Shown: one piece after another, positions 18,179-26,004 of the stretch
How positions within the stretch are numbered: position 1 is the stretch's first letter
Layout of the letters: each line of letters starts with the position of its first letter
Source: G963674665 sp963674665
GTDB lineage: Bacteria; Desulfobacterota; Desulfovibrionia; Desulfovibrionales; Desulfovibrionaceae
Direction of reading: 5' to 3'
Assembly (NCBI GenBank): GCA_963674665.2
Contig: CAXXPL010000001.1
Span: 62,001-126,000, forward strand
Length of the DNA stretch: 64,000 nt
Translations under genes and position numbers: made by a program
The notes under the pieces: model-generated
The model's input: the letters and a program-made list of their open reading frames with translations, nothing else
The model's database searches: none
What the model was told of the DNA's origin: nothing

Positions 18179-18706
18179 CTATCTGAAATCCCAGTTGTAA
18201 ACCGCTTGGGCCATTTCTACCAGTTTGTCGTTCTGATGCACCAGGACAACCGTGTAAAAGCCCTGGATCTGGGGGTAGTTGAACAGAACCAGGCTCTCTT
18301 CCCCCTGATCCCAGTCCAGACGGCCGGGATTCACCATCTGCCCCGGACCATGCCTTTCTTCCAGCACGCGTTTTCTTTCCATGAAGAAGAGGTTTGCAAG
18401 GGCGGCGTCCTCAAAGACTTTTACGGCAATCACCTGCACCACCCGCTTTTGTGAGGGCATTATGGAGAGATAACAATTGCTGTACAAATTGGAAGGTTGT
18501 CGGGGAGTTATGACCTCGAACAGTGCCAAACCCTGATCATTCGGGGTGGTATTCCTGATTTCCGAATCCTTGAGTGTCTCTCCGGGAGTGTATCCGAAAA
18601 TCGTGGCGAATTCTTCAAAGGCGAGGACCGTTTCTCCGTCGAGGGCAAAGGCGACACAGAGCAGGGCCAGCAGCACGGCTGTAAAGGCGTTTTTGGCTCC
18701 GGACAT
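18179..18706 (-). CDS. Exported protein of unknown function
   Basis: A 175-residue protein with a signal peptide (basic start MSGAKNAF, then a hydrophobic core TAVLLALLCVAFAL, cleavage near residue 30). The mature part looks alpha/beta, with FGYTPGETLKDSEI and FYTVVLVHQNDK. No family is recognised. Start ATG 18706 was preferred to 18766 because it places the signal peptide at the N-terminus; GGGGG lies upstream. It is flanked by a divergent-free gap and is probably its own unit. Confidence 0.65.
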   Translation of the reverse strand: MSGAKNAFTAVLLALLCVAFALDGETVLAFEEFATIFGYTPGETLKDSEIRNTTPNDQGLALFEVITPRQPSNLYSNCYLSIMPSQKRVVQVIAVKVFEDAALANLFFMERKRVLEERHGPGQMVNPGRLDWDQGEESLVLFNYPQIQGFYTVVLVHQNDKLVEMAQAVYNWDFR

Positions 18707-18919
18707 AATGCCCCCAGGGTTATGCGTGCGCAATATGAATACTATGGATGCACTGAGGAACCACATTCTCCGAAAGAGTCGTAAAATTATTCTCCGGCGA
18801 GGCGCATGGAAAAGGCAAGGCCTGCGGGCAATTCTACAGTGCTTTCCTATATTTTTCTCCCAATAATCCGACTAGCCCAGCAGGGATACCATGTCAACAC
18901 CGATACCCTCTGCTTGCTG

Positions 18920-20208
18920 TCAACGTTCGCTCCACAGGGCTCGTCTTCCTTTGCGACGCAGCCAGCCTAGTCCCAGGGTTCCTTGATCCGAGCGGAAATA
19001 CAGGCCGCAGGTGCCGTGCGAGGCCTCATCCCCTGTCTCCAGGCTCTGACCGGTGAGCAGCCGCTGGATGGGCGCGGGGTCGTCGAATACCAGATCGCCA
19101 TGTGCGGGATTCGGAGGCAGCAGCAGCCTGGCACGGGGGAATTCCCTGAAAATGCCGCCCCCCCACCCGTCCGAGGGGCAGGCCCTGCCAGCGCAGGTCC
19201 TCGGGCAGGAGTTCCTCGGCCAGCTGGTGAACGAAATGGGCGATGTCGCCGAAGCGCCGGACCTGCCCCGGCCCGAGCCGCTCCCATTGCCATGGCCCTT
19301 GCAGCATGACCGGGTCCAGGGCCCCGCCTGGCAGGAATCCCTGGTGCCGGGGCTCATCCCCTGTGGCACCGGGCTTGCCCAGGCAGGCGGCGAAGTGCCC
19401 CTGCGCCTGGGAGCGCTCCTGGTCGATGCGTAGGCAGCCCTGGACCTCGGGCAGAGGGGAAGGGGCGAATGCCAGCCCCTCGAGGGGTGTCAGGGGGTGC
19501 TGCTCCAGGCCGCAGTGCTCCATGGCCCAGAGCACCTGCTCCTCGTTTTTCCTTCTGGTTGGTGGTGCAGGTGGAGTAGACCAACCGCCCTCCGGGGGCG
19601 AGGAGCCTGGAGGCCTCCTGGAGCAATCGGCGCTGAATGTTTTCCAGGGGGACGATCTTTTCCCCTTTCCAGAGCTTGTTGACTTTGGGGTGTTTCTCCG
19701 CCGTGCCCCATCCGCTGCAGGGCGGATCCAGGAGGATGGCGCCAAAGGTGGCGTCCGGAAGGGGAAGTTGCTCCCCGGGGTAGTGGCAGACTGCGGTGTT
19801 GGCCAGGTTCATACGGGTGACGTTGCGGCGCAGAGTTTGCCCCCTGTCCCTGTTGGGCTCGTTGGCCAGTACAAAACCTTGGGGCCCGGCGAGCTGGGCC
19901 AGGAAGGATGTCTTGCCGCCGGGGCTTGCGCACATGTCCAGCACCGCCGCCCCCCGAAGGGTGCCCATGGCCTGTTCCAAGGCTAGAGGCGGGAGCATGG
20001 AGGCGCGGTCCTGGATGTAGATGCAGCCGAAAAAGGCGGCCAGGGTCGAGCCAAGAGGCGGCCTGGACTCCCTGGTGCGCAGGCATGTGGCGTGAAAGGG
20101 CTCCGGCTCCAGTGTGAAGCCCTGGGCCTGGAGCATCCCTTTGACCACGGCGTGCTCCTCGGGTGAGGAAATCAGGCGAAGGGAGCGGTACGGCGCTGAT
20201 GTATCCAA
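18920..20208 (-). CDS. NOL1/NOP2/Sun (RsmF-like) RNA m5C methyltransferase (two frameshifts)
   Basis: An AdoMet-dependent RNA cytosine-C5 methyltransferase: VLDMCASPGGKTSFLAQL (AdoMet motif), LLDPPCSGWGT with motif IV Cys, and YSTCTTNQKE with the motif VI nucleophile Cys. It starts at TTG 20208, well placed after AAGGAGA. Frame breaks lie near 19548 (one extra A in an A5 run; repaired joint NQKENEEQV) and in the C7 run at 19150-19160 (one extra C; joint VGGGIFREF). Repaired length is 428 residues with a C-terminal RNA-binding-like part. It differs from the RsmB at 55845, which has a NusB-like N-terminus. Which rRNA site it modifies is not visible. Confidence 0.85.
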
Positions 20209-20713
20209 CGGAATCTCCTTTACAATCGCATCGCACAGAGGAGGGTTGATGCATATTTATTCACTTGATGGAAGACCCTGACGCCGGCAAATGGCGTAGC
20301 GGCGTACCTGATGGTTTCCCTGGAAAACCCTTTGAGCTGTTCAAACCTGTGCTAGTGTTTTATTGGTAATTGTGGCAGAGGGAAATGGTCGTATGAAACT
20401 GCGTGCGGCCCGTGTCGCGAGCGTCCCTCTTCATATTTTTTCCCGAATACAATAGCGTTCGAGTTGCAAAACATTCAATGGGGATTCAAAAAATCCGGAC
20501 ATACGTTTGTTCGTCGTGGACGAGTTGAAAGGGTTGGAAACACGGCCTTAGATGACAAATAATTCACTTGTGCCACGCTTGCCCGTCAAGGCCGGGGCAG
20601 GTATGCTTTGATTATGGATACGCTTCGTGATAAGGGCAATTTCTCTTGATGGCGCGACCTGTCGTGCCTGCCCAACCAGAGGCCGCTGAGACGGCTGACG
20701 CCAAGGAGTACAT
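20209..20713. other. Intergenic stretch of about 500 bp
   Basis: This gap separates divergent genes and must hold promoters for both. I find only very short frames (under 20 codons) and no clear consensus promoter or strong hairpin. Confidence 0.5.
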
Positions 20714-22447
20714 ATGAACTTTTGCAGGAAAGTCTTAATCCCACTGTGCATGATCATGCTGCTGCTGGTACCGGCGGCCATGGCCAAGACGGTGAAGCAC
20801 TTCGCAGTATCGCCCTTTGCGATCAACGGTCCGGAAAAATTCAAGTACCTCAGTGGCGGTATTCAGGACATGCTCACCTCCCGCATCCACTGGGCCGACA
20901 ATCTTGAATCCGTGGGCAAGGACAAGATCCGCGCCGCCACCGGGAGCAACCCGGTCACGGACGGCACCGCCGTGGACGTGCTGAACAAACTCGGTGTGGA
21001 CTACATCATCTATGGTAGCGTGACAATTCTCGGCAACAGCTCCAGCGTGGACGTGCGGGTGACCAACGCCAAGGGCGAGACCATCCCCAAGACCACGCAG
21101 GTCGACCTGGACAAGGTCATCGGTGCCCTGGAAAGTGTTGCCAAGAGCATCAACAACGACATTTTCGGCCGCACCGGCGACGGTTCCAGCGTGGCGGGGG
21201 CCCAGGGCCAGGGTCAGAGCCAGGAACCTGAGCGCATCAACGCCATGAACCCCCTCCTTGTCCACAACGAGGCCTCCCAGGGCAAGGACTTCTATCTCAA
21301 CCCGCAGTTTCGCTACTCCGGTGACTCCCAGTTCGGCGGCCGTCTGCGCAGCCCCACGCTGCCCTATGTGGGCGGTTCCATCGTTGTGGGTGACGCCGAC
21401 GGCGACGGTCAGAACGAGTGCTTCATCGGCGCCGAGGACACCCTCTACGCCTACCGTTTCAATTCGCAGAACCAGATGGAGCCCATCGGCGAGTACAAGC
21501 TCGGCAACCTGCTGACCATCCTGCGCATGAGTCTGCACGACATGAACCGCGACGGCTATGACGAGATCATCATCTCCGCGGTGTACAACCCCTTGTCGCC
21601 CTCTGATACCGACACCAACGTCAACCTGATGCAGGTGAACACGCCGCAGAGCTACATCCTGAACTTTCGGAACGGTCAGTTCCAGGTGGTGCAGAAGGAT
21701 ATCAAGCTGTTCATGGCCACCACCAACATGCCCCCGGACTTCATGCCCGTACTGGTAGGCCAGAAGAAGGGCAGCCGGGAGAGGCTGTTCAGCAGGGGCG
21801 TGCACGAAGTGGTCAAGATGGGCGGTGAGTTCTCGCTGGGCGGCAGGCTGATGCTGCCCCCCAACGCCAATGTCTACAACAGCACTTTCCTGAAGCAGGA
21901 GGGTTCGGACTACAAGATCGTGCTCACCAACGAGGACGACAGGCTGTCGGTCTATAGCCGCTCCGGTGACCTGGCCTACTCCACTGACAAGGTATTCTCC
22001 GGCTCTTCCCTGGGCTTGGTGACTCCCTACAATGCGGTTGGTCTGCGCGACAGGATCAACATGCCCGACCCCTACTACATTCCCCTGCGCCTCGTACCCT
22101 TCGACCTGGACAAGGACGACCGCTACGAGCTGCTGGCCAACCATCCGGTTTCGGTGTCTGCCCAGTACTTCACCCGCTACCGTTTCTTCCCCCAGGGCGA
22201 AGTTCACTCCCTGGCCTGGGACGGCGTGGGCTTGAACCTGGTCTGGAAAACCCGGCGCATCAAGGGATCGGTTGTGGACTACGGCGTGGCCGACATCAAC
22301 AACGACGGCATCATCGACCTCTATGTGCTCATCAACACGCACCCCGGCGTCATCGGCGCCAAGTTCCGCCGGACCACGGTGCTGATCTACCCCCTGGACA
22401 CCAGCACCGAGAAGGGCGTCATCGACTCCTCCTTCACCGAAGACTAG
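20714..22447 (+). CDS. Exported FG-GAP/VCBS-repeat protein with TolB-N-like domain
   Basis: A 577-residue exported protein. The signal peptide (residues 1-24, ending AMA) is followed by a domain (about 28-150) like the FlgO/TolB N-terminal fold: AVSPFAINGP, LSGGIQDMLTSRI, DYIIYGSVT. The rest carries FG-GAP/VCBS calcium-loop repeats: GDADGDGQNE, DMNRDGYDE, DLDKDDRYE and DINNDGIID, suggesting a beta-propeller in the periplasm or on the surface. Start ATG 20714 follows AAGGAG. A perfect terminator at 22470 ends the unit. The ligand and partner are unknown. Confidence 0.85.
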   Translation: MNFCRKVLIPLCMIMLLLVPAAMAKTVKHFAVSPFAINGPEKFKYLSGGIQDMLTSRIHWADNLESVGKDKIRAATGSNPVTDGTAVDVLNKLGVDYIIYGSVTILGNSSSVDVRVTNAKGETIPKTTQVDLDKVIGALESVAKSINNDIFGRTGDGSSVAGAQGQGQSQEPERINAMNPLLVHNEASQGKDFYLNPQFRYSGDSQFGGRLRSPTLPYVGGSIVVGDADGDGQNECFIGAEDTLYAYRFNSQNQMEPIGEYKLGNLLTILRMSLHDMNRDGYDEIIISAVYNPLSPSDTDTNVNLMQVNTPQSYILNFRNGQFQVVQKDIKLFMATTNMPPDFMPVLVGQKKGSRERLFSRGVHEVVKMGGEFSLGGRLMLPPNANVYNSTFLKQEGSDYKIVLTNEDDRLSVYSRSGDLAYSTDKVFSGSSLGLVTPYNAVGLRDRINMPDPYYIPLRLVPFDLDKDDRYELLANHPVSVSAQYFTRYRFFPQGEVHSLAWDGVGLNLVWKTRRIKGSVVDYGVADINNDGIIDLYVLINTHPGVIGAKFRRTTVLIYPLDTSTEKGVIDSSFTED

Positions 22448-22469
22448 TCGTCGCGCCACATTGCGAATC

Positions 22470-22504
22470 AAAAAGGGGAAAAGCCGCAGGCTTTTCCCCT
22501 TTTT
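22470..22504 (+). terminator. Rho-independent terminator
   Basis: AAAAGGGGAAAAGCC and GGCTTTTCCCCTTTT form a perfect stem around GCA, ending in T5. It ends the FG-GAP gene and, read from the other strand, lies beyond the DUF4392 gene stop. Confidence 0.92.
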
Positions 22505-22542
22505 AGGTTTCTGTGCGCGAAACGCCGCCAATAGGAACGTAT

Positions 22543-23592
22543 CTACTTGTGGACCGTCCTGCGCCAATCCTTTTCCCTGAACAGGCTGCGGGCCACCATG
22601 CCCCGCAGGGAGCGCAGGAGCCCGGCCCATTCCTGGCCAGGAATGCCGTCCACGGCCGGAATCGGTGACACGCTGACCCCGTCCACAGCACCGGTGTTGG
22701 CGCAGAGCTCTATGGCCCGCTGCTCCTGTTCCGGTTCGTGGAGAATTTCGATGTTCTGAAGGCGCAGGGCCAGGGCCGCCACGATGCAGGTGGCGCCCCA
22801 GTTGGAGACGCTGGCCGTGACCAGGTGGTCCGCGCTCAGGGCCGCGGCAGTGCCCCCTTTGCAGGGGCAGCCGCAATCCCTGGCCTGGGGGAGAAAGTCC
22901 GGAAGGTCTCGCAGCAGCAGACCCATGCCGATCTCGTTGCCGCCGTCGCCGATACCCAGGATGGGTACTCCAGATTCGCGCCCCCTGTGGAACAGGTAGT
23001 CCAGGTCGGCCACGAATCCGGTCAGGGGGCGGCCGTTCATGCCGTGGTACACGCCCTGGACATTCTTGCCGGGGCGCTCGATGGCGATAAGCAAATCGGG
23101 TTTTTTCCGCGCCAGGAGGGCGTCCACCGCCTCGTGGCAGGCGTCGTCCTCGCGGGGCACCGTGGCGATGTACGCGGGTTTGAGATAATTGATGGTCTCG
23201 ATACCCTGCTCGGGTACAGGAATGGGGGCCAGGCCCGCGCCGATGCAGGCGGCGCGCATGGGCTCCTCCCACCCCTTGTCCGTGATGATGATGCAGTCGC
23301 ACCCCCGTGAGAGGTGCAGGGCCCGTGCGAGCATGGCGGCGCCGATGGGGCCGTCGGTCTCCGGCACGCCCCCACCCATGGGAAAGCCCGTGGCGATGAT
23401 CACCAGCCCCTGGGATTCGGGCAGGTGCTGGAGCATGAAATCCGCTGCCCCGAGGCACATGGGCCCGGGTTGCCTGCGTTGCAGCGCGGTGTACAGGGGT
23501 TGGGACACTCCCAGACAGGCGAGGTCCAGGGTGGCGAAGTCGTCTATGGCGTCGGCAACCCGCATGAGATAATCGTATTCACGCTCGGACAT
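22543..23592 (-). CDS. DUF4392 / D-glutamate cyclase-like protein
   Basis: A protein of about 349 residues resembling the DUF4392 domain, the C-terminal part of mammalian D-glutamate cyclase. Seen: ATGFPMGGGVPETDGP, ITDKGWEEPM, AIERPGKN, VYHGMNG and GIGDGGNEIGMG, glycine-rich loops conserved in that family. The expected reaction is conversion between D-glutamate and 5-oxo-D-proline, but bacterial roles are not settled, so the function is family-based inference. The frame is open from TTG 23613; ATG 23592, nine bases after GGAG, was chosen. A single-gene unit between convergent and divergent neighbours. Confidence 0.82.
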   Translation of the reverse strand: MSEREYDYLMRVADAIDDFATLDLACLGVSQPLYTALQRRQPGPMCLGAADFMLQHLPESQGLVIIATGFPMGGGVPETDGPIGAAMLARALHLSRGCDCIIITDKGWEEPMRAACIGAGLAPIPVPEQGIETINYLKPAYIATVPREDDACHEAVDALLARKKPDLLIAIERPGKNVQGVYHGMNGRPLTGFVADLDYLFHRGRESGVPILGIGDGGNEIGMGLLLRDLPDFLPQARDCGCPCKGGTAAALSADHLVTASVSNWGATCIVAALALRLQNIEILHEPEQEQRAIELCANTGAVDGVSVSPIPAVDGIPGQEWAGLLRSLRGMVARSLFREKDWRRTVHK

Positions 23593-23869
23593 GCCCTTTT
23601 TCTCCATATGCAAGGCGGTTGAACTTCAGGCAAGGATTACCGGTGATTGACGGCTCCCGCAAGTGCATTCATGAGTGGTGTCCTGAAAATATGGCAAGGC
23701 ATTTCCGATTTAAAAATATGTGTTCGTGGCCATATGGTGCCTGTTTTGAAAACCAGGTATAATCAGTGAAATTTCTTTCTCCTGGACAGTTTTCGCATAC
23801 AGGACATATAGTGTTTGGGAGTCCTTCCTTATCATACACCTCCATATCCTGGAGAAATCGGTAGGTATC

Positions 23870-25345
23870 ATGAAAGCTCTACTTGTCTATCCGGAATACC
23901 CTGATACGTTTTGGAGTTTCAAGACCATTCTCAAGTACCTGTCCAAGAAGGCCGCGTTTCCGCCCCTTGGGTTGCTTACGCTGGGAGCCCTGATGCCCGG
24001 TGACTGGGACATCAAGCTCGTGGACGTCAACGTGCGCCCCTTGAGCGATGAGCAGATTCAGTGGGCCGACATGGTGTTTGTTGGCGGAATGATCGTGCAG
24101 AAGGAATCGGCAAAGGACATTATTGACCGCTGCAATGCCCTGGGCAAGACCGTGGTGGCCGGAGGCCCCCTGTTCAAGTCGCAGCGGGAAGCCTTCCCCG
24201 GAGTCGGCCACTTTGTCCTGGACGAGGCGGAGGTGACTCTGCCGCCGTTTCTCGAGGACCTGGAAAAGGGCACGCTCAAGCCCGTCTACACCTCGGACGT
24301 GAAGCCGGACCTTTCCATGACTCCCATCCCGGCGTGGCACCTGGTCAATTTCAAGGACTATGTCACCATGTCGGTTCAATACTCCCGGGGTTGCCCCTTC
24401 AACTGTGAATTCTGCGACATCATCATCATGAACGGCAGAGTCCCGCGCACCAAATCCCCGGAGCAGATGATCGCCGAGTTCGACTCTCTGTACCAGGCCG
24501 GATGGAGAGGTGGCGTTTTCATCGTGGACGACAACTTCATCGGTAACTCCAAGCGGGTGAAGAGGATGCTGCCCGGTCTGGTGGAGTGGCAGAAAAAGCA
24601 TCGCTACCCCTTCCAGTTGATGACCGAGGCAAGCGTCAACCTGTCGGACGACACGGAGCTCATGAAGCTCATGAGCGCTGCCAACTTCCACAAGGTGTTT
24701 CTGGGGATTGAGACTCCGGAGCCCGCAAGCCTCGCGGAGTGCGGCAAGTATCAGAACGCCAGCAGGGACCTGGCCCAAGCGGTGCAGACCATCCAGGGGT
24801 ACGGTATGCAGGTGCTCGGCGGGTTCATCGTGGGCTTTGACAGCGACAAGGAGTCCACCTTCGAAACCCAGATCGCCTTTATCCAGCAGGTGGGCATCGT
24901 CACCGCCATGGTGGGGCTGTTGAACGCCCTGCCTTTGACCAGGCTGTGGCACAGACTCCGGGAGGAGCAGCGGCTCCTCACCGAGACCAGCGGCGAAAAC
25001 ACAGACGGGCAGCTCAACTTCGTCCCGGTGATGGACAAGGACACCCTCATCGAGGGGTACCAGCGAATCATCCGGGAGTTGTACTCCAGGAGCATGTACT
25101 ACCACCGCATCCAGATCTTCCTGAAGCACTACCAGCCCACTGTGCGGGGGCGTCTCACCTTCAGGGACGTCAAGGCGTTCGTGCGGAGCCTGCTGCAGAT
25201 CGGCGTGTTTTCCAGCGCCAACTATTTGTACTGGAAACTGTTGTTGCGCACCGCGTTGACAAAGTTCAGGGCTCTGCCCGTGGCCGTGGAACTCATGATC
25301 ACTGGAGAGCATTTCTACAGGATGCGCAAACGCCTTATACACTAG
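23870..25345 (+). CDS. B12-binding radical SAM protein (DUF4070 type)
   Basis: A 491-residue enzyme with an N-terminal cobalamin-binding-like domain (about 1-140, MKALLVYPEYPDTFWSF, PPLGLLTLGALMP), a radical SAM core with the cluster motif CPFNCEFCDI (about residue 183) and VDDNFIGN, FLGIETPEP, and a C-terminal DUF4070-like helical part. Relatives include hopanoid C-2 methylase HpnP, and the layout is similar, but most members have no known substrate, so no product is assigned. ATG 23870 has AGGT close upstream. It is a single-gene unit with a 256-bp leader region. Confidence 0.85.
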   Translation: MKALLVYPEYPDTFWSFKTILKYLSKKAAFPPLGLLTLGALMPGDWDIKLVDVNVRPLSDEQIQWADMVFVGGMIVQKESAKDIIDRCNALGKTVVAGGPLFKSQREAFPGVGHFVLDEAEVTLPPFLEDLEKGTLKPVYTSDVKPDLSMTPIPAWHLVNFKDYVTMSVQYSRGCPFNCEFCDIIIMNGRVPRTKSPEQMIAEFDSLYQAGWRGGVFIVDDNFIGNSKRVKRMLPGLVEWQKKHRYPFQLMTEASVNLSDDTELMKLMSAANFHKVFLGIETPEPASLAECGKYQNASRDLAQAVQTIQGYGMQVLGGFIVGFDSDKESTFETQIAFIQQVGIVTAMVGLLNALPLTRLWHRLREEQRLLTETSGENTDGQLNFVPVMDKDTLIEGYQRIIRELYSRSMYYHRIQIFLKHYQPTVRGRLTFRDVKAFVRSLLQIGVFSSANYLYWKLLLRTALTKFRALPVAVELMITGEHFYRMRKRLIH

Positions 25346-25392
25346 ATGGATGTCAGCGTAATTCATATCCGAATTTCGTGGAAGATAGCCTC

Positions 25393-25429
25393 TGGGGGAG
25401 GTCTTTTTGATCCGAAGGGCTTCCCCTTG
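25393..25429. repeat. Degenerate palindrome of the dispersed family
   Basis: GGGGGAGGTCTTTTT and AAGGGCTTCCCC pair imperfectly 48 bp after the radical SAM stop codon, followed by CACCCTTTTT. It could act as its terminator. Confidence 0.5.
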
Positions 25430-25650
25430 CACCCTTTTTGAGAGCTTTCATTGCGTTCGGGGCTGGTTCCCGGTGCTTAGGTCATCATTCGGGAGCTGGC
25501 CTTCAACAATTCCAGTCATGATTCTCTCTTGAATCACATTTGTTTGGCTGCAGATTAGCGCCTCCGGGCGGATGTGTTCATGTTGCATCGGCAGGATCCG
25601 GATACTGCATGGCCGGGAGGCGGCTATGCGGGCATGCAGTATGCGCGGGC

Positions 25651-25785
25651 AAAAAAAAAGTCGGGCCTTTCGGCCCGACCGAGGATGCTTCCTGATAGCG
25701 AAGCGCCAGCAGAACACGTTTCGCTATCGCATTCAGAGGAGACCAGGGGGGGGAAGATCTCAACCAAACGCTGGAAGTCAACCTG
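25651..25785 (-). ncRNA. Candidate small regulatory RNA, about 135 nt
   Basis: Read on the minus strand: a TATAAT box at 25797-25792 predicts a start near 25785. The 5' part has an unpaired C-rich run, CTTCCCCCCCTGGTCTCCTC, able to pair with ribosome-binding sites. Next comes a hairpin with a 9-bp perfect stem (GATAGCGAA / TTCGCTATC, 25694-25702 with 25720-25728) extended by ATGC/GCAT (25685-25688 with 25729-25732). It ends in a perfect 8-bp GC stem with a GAAA tetraloop (25660-25679) and U9 (25659-25651). No convincing frame runs through it. Promoter, fold and terminator are seen; expression and targets are inference. Confidence 0.65.
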
Positions 25786-25791
25786 ATTTGT

Positions 25792-25811
25792 ATTATACAA
25801 GTAGCATGCCA
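25792..25811 (-). promoter_or_regulatory. Promoter of the candidate sRNA: TATAAT overlapped by a -24/-12-like element
   Basis: On the minus strand TATAAT (25797-25792) overlaps TGGCATGCTACTTGTA (25811-25796). The latter fits the sigma-54 pattern TGGCAC-N5-TTGC except that the -12 GC is GT. Both would start transcription near 25785. The -35 region is poor, which favours the sigma-54 reading or an activated promoter; the GT at -12 speaks against it. Confidence 0.5.
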
Positions 25812-25958
25812 TAGTCGTGGAAAATAGGATTAAAGTCTGTGAAGCGCAGATTTTTGCATCAACACCTTGAAATGGCGACTCTATTTTTTGTGAATGTCGG
25901 CAGGGAAGGACCTTTTCCCATGTTTTATGCCTGTCTTGACATAACAAAAAGTGATGCA

Positions 25959-25992
25959 TGCAACACATTATGTTGCAACACAATGTGTTGCA
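25959..25992. promoter_or_regulatory. 34-bp palindrome with repeated TGTTGCA half-sites
   Basis: TGCAACACATT-A-TGTTGCAACA-C-AATGTGTTGCA is palindromic at every position but one pair. It contains an inner TGTTGCAACA and outer TGCAACA and TGTTGCA half-sites. It lies 12 bp past the stop codon of the sigma-54 response regulator and about 190 bp upstream of the predicted sRNA start, a typical distance for an enhancer site. It could instead be the terminator hairpin of the regulator gene, although the nearest T5 is several bases away. Confidence 0.6.
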
Positions 25993-26004
25993 GTAGGTTT
26001 TCAC

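Noticed and set aside
11718..20360. TGTGCTAGTGT present near 11719 and 20348
   Set aside because: Possible -10 region, but no -35 at a consistent distance at either place.
20735..23458. 907-codon minus-strand frame
   Set aside because: Runs through the FG-GAP gene and out of frame with the DUF4392 gene, both of which have strong motifs.
25624..26004. 126-codon minus-strand frame over the sRNA region
   Set aside because: It reads through the sRNA hairpin and terminator, has odd Cys-rich composition at the palindrome, and no ribosome-binding site.
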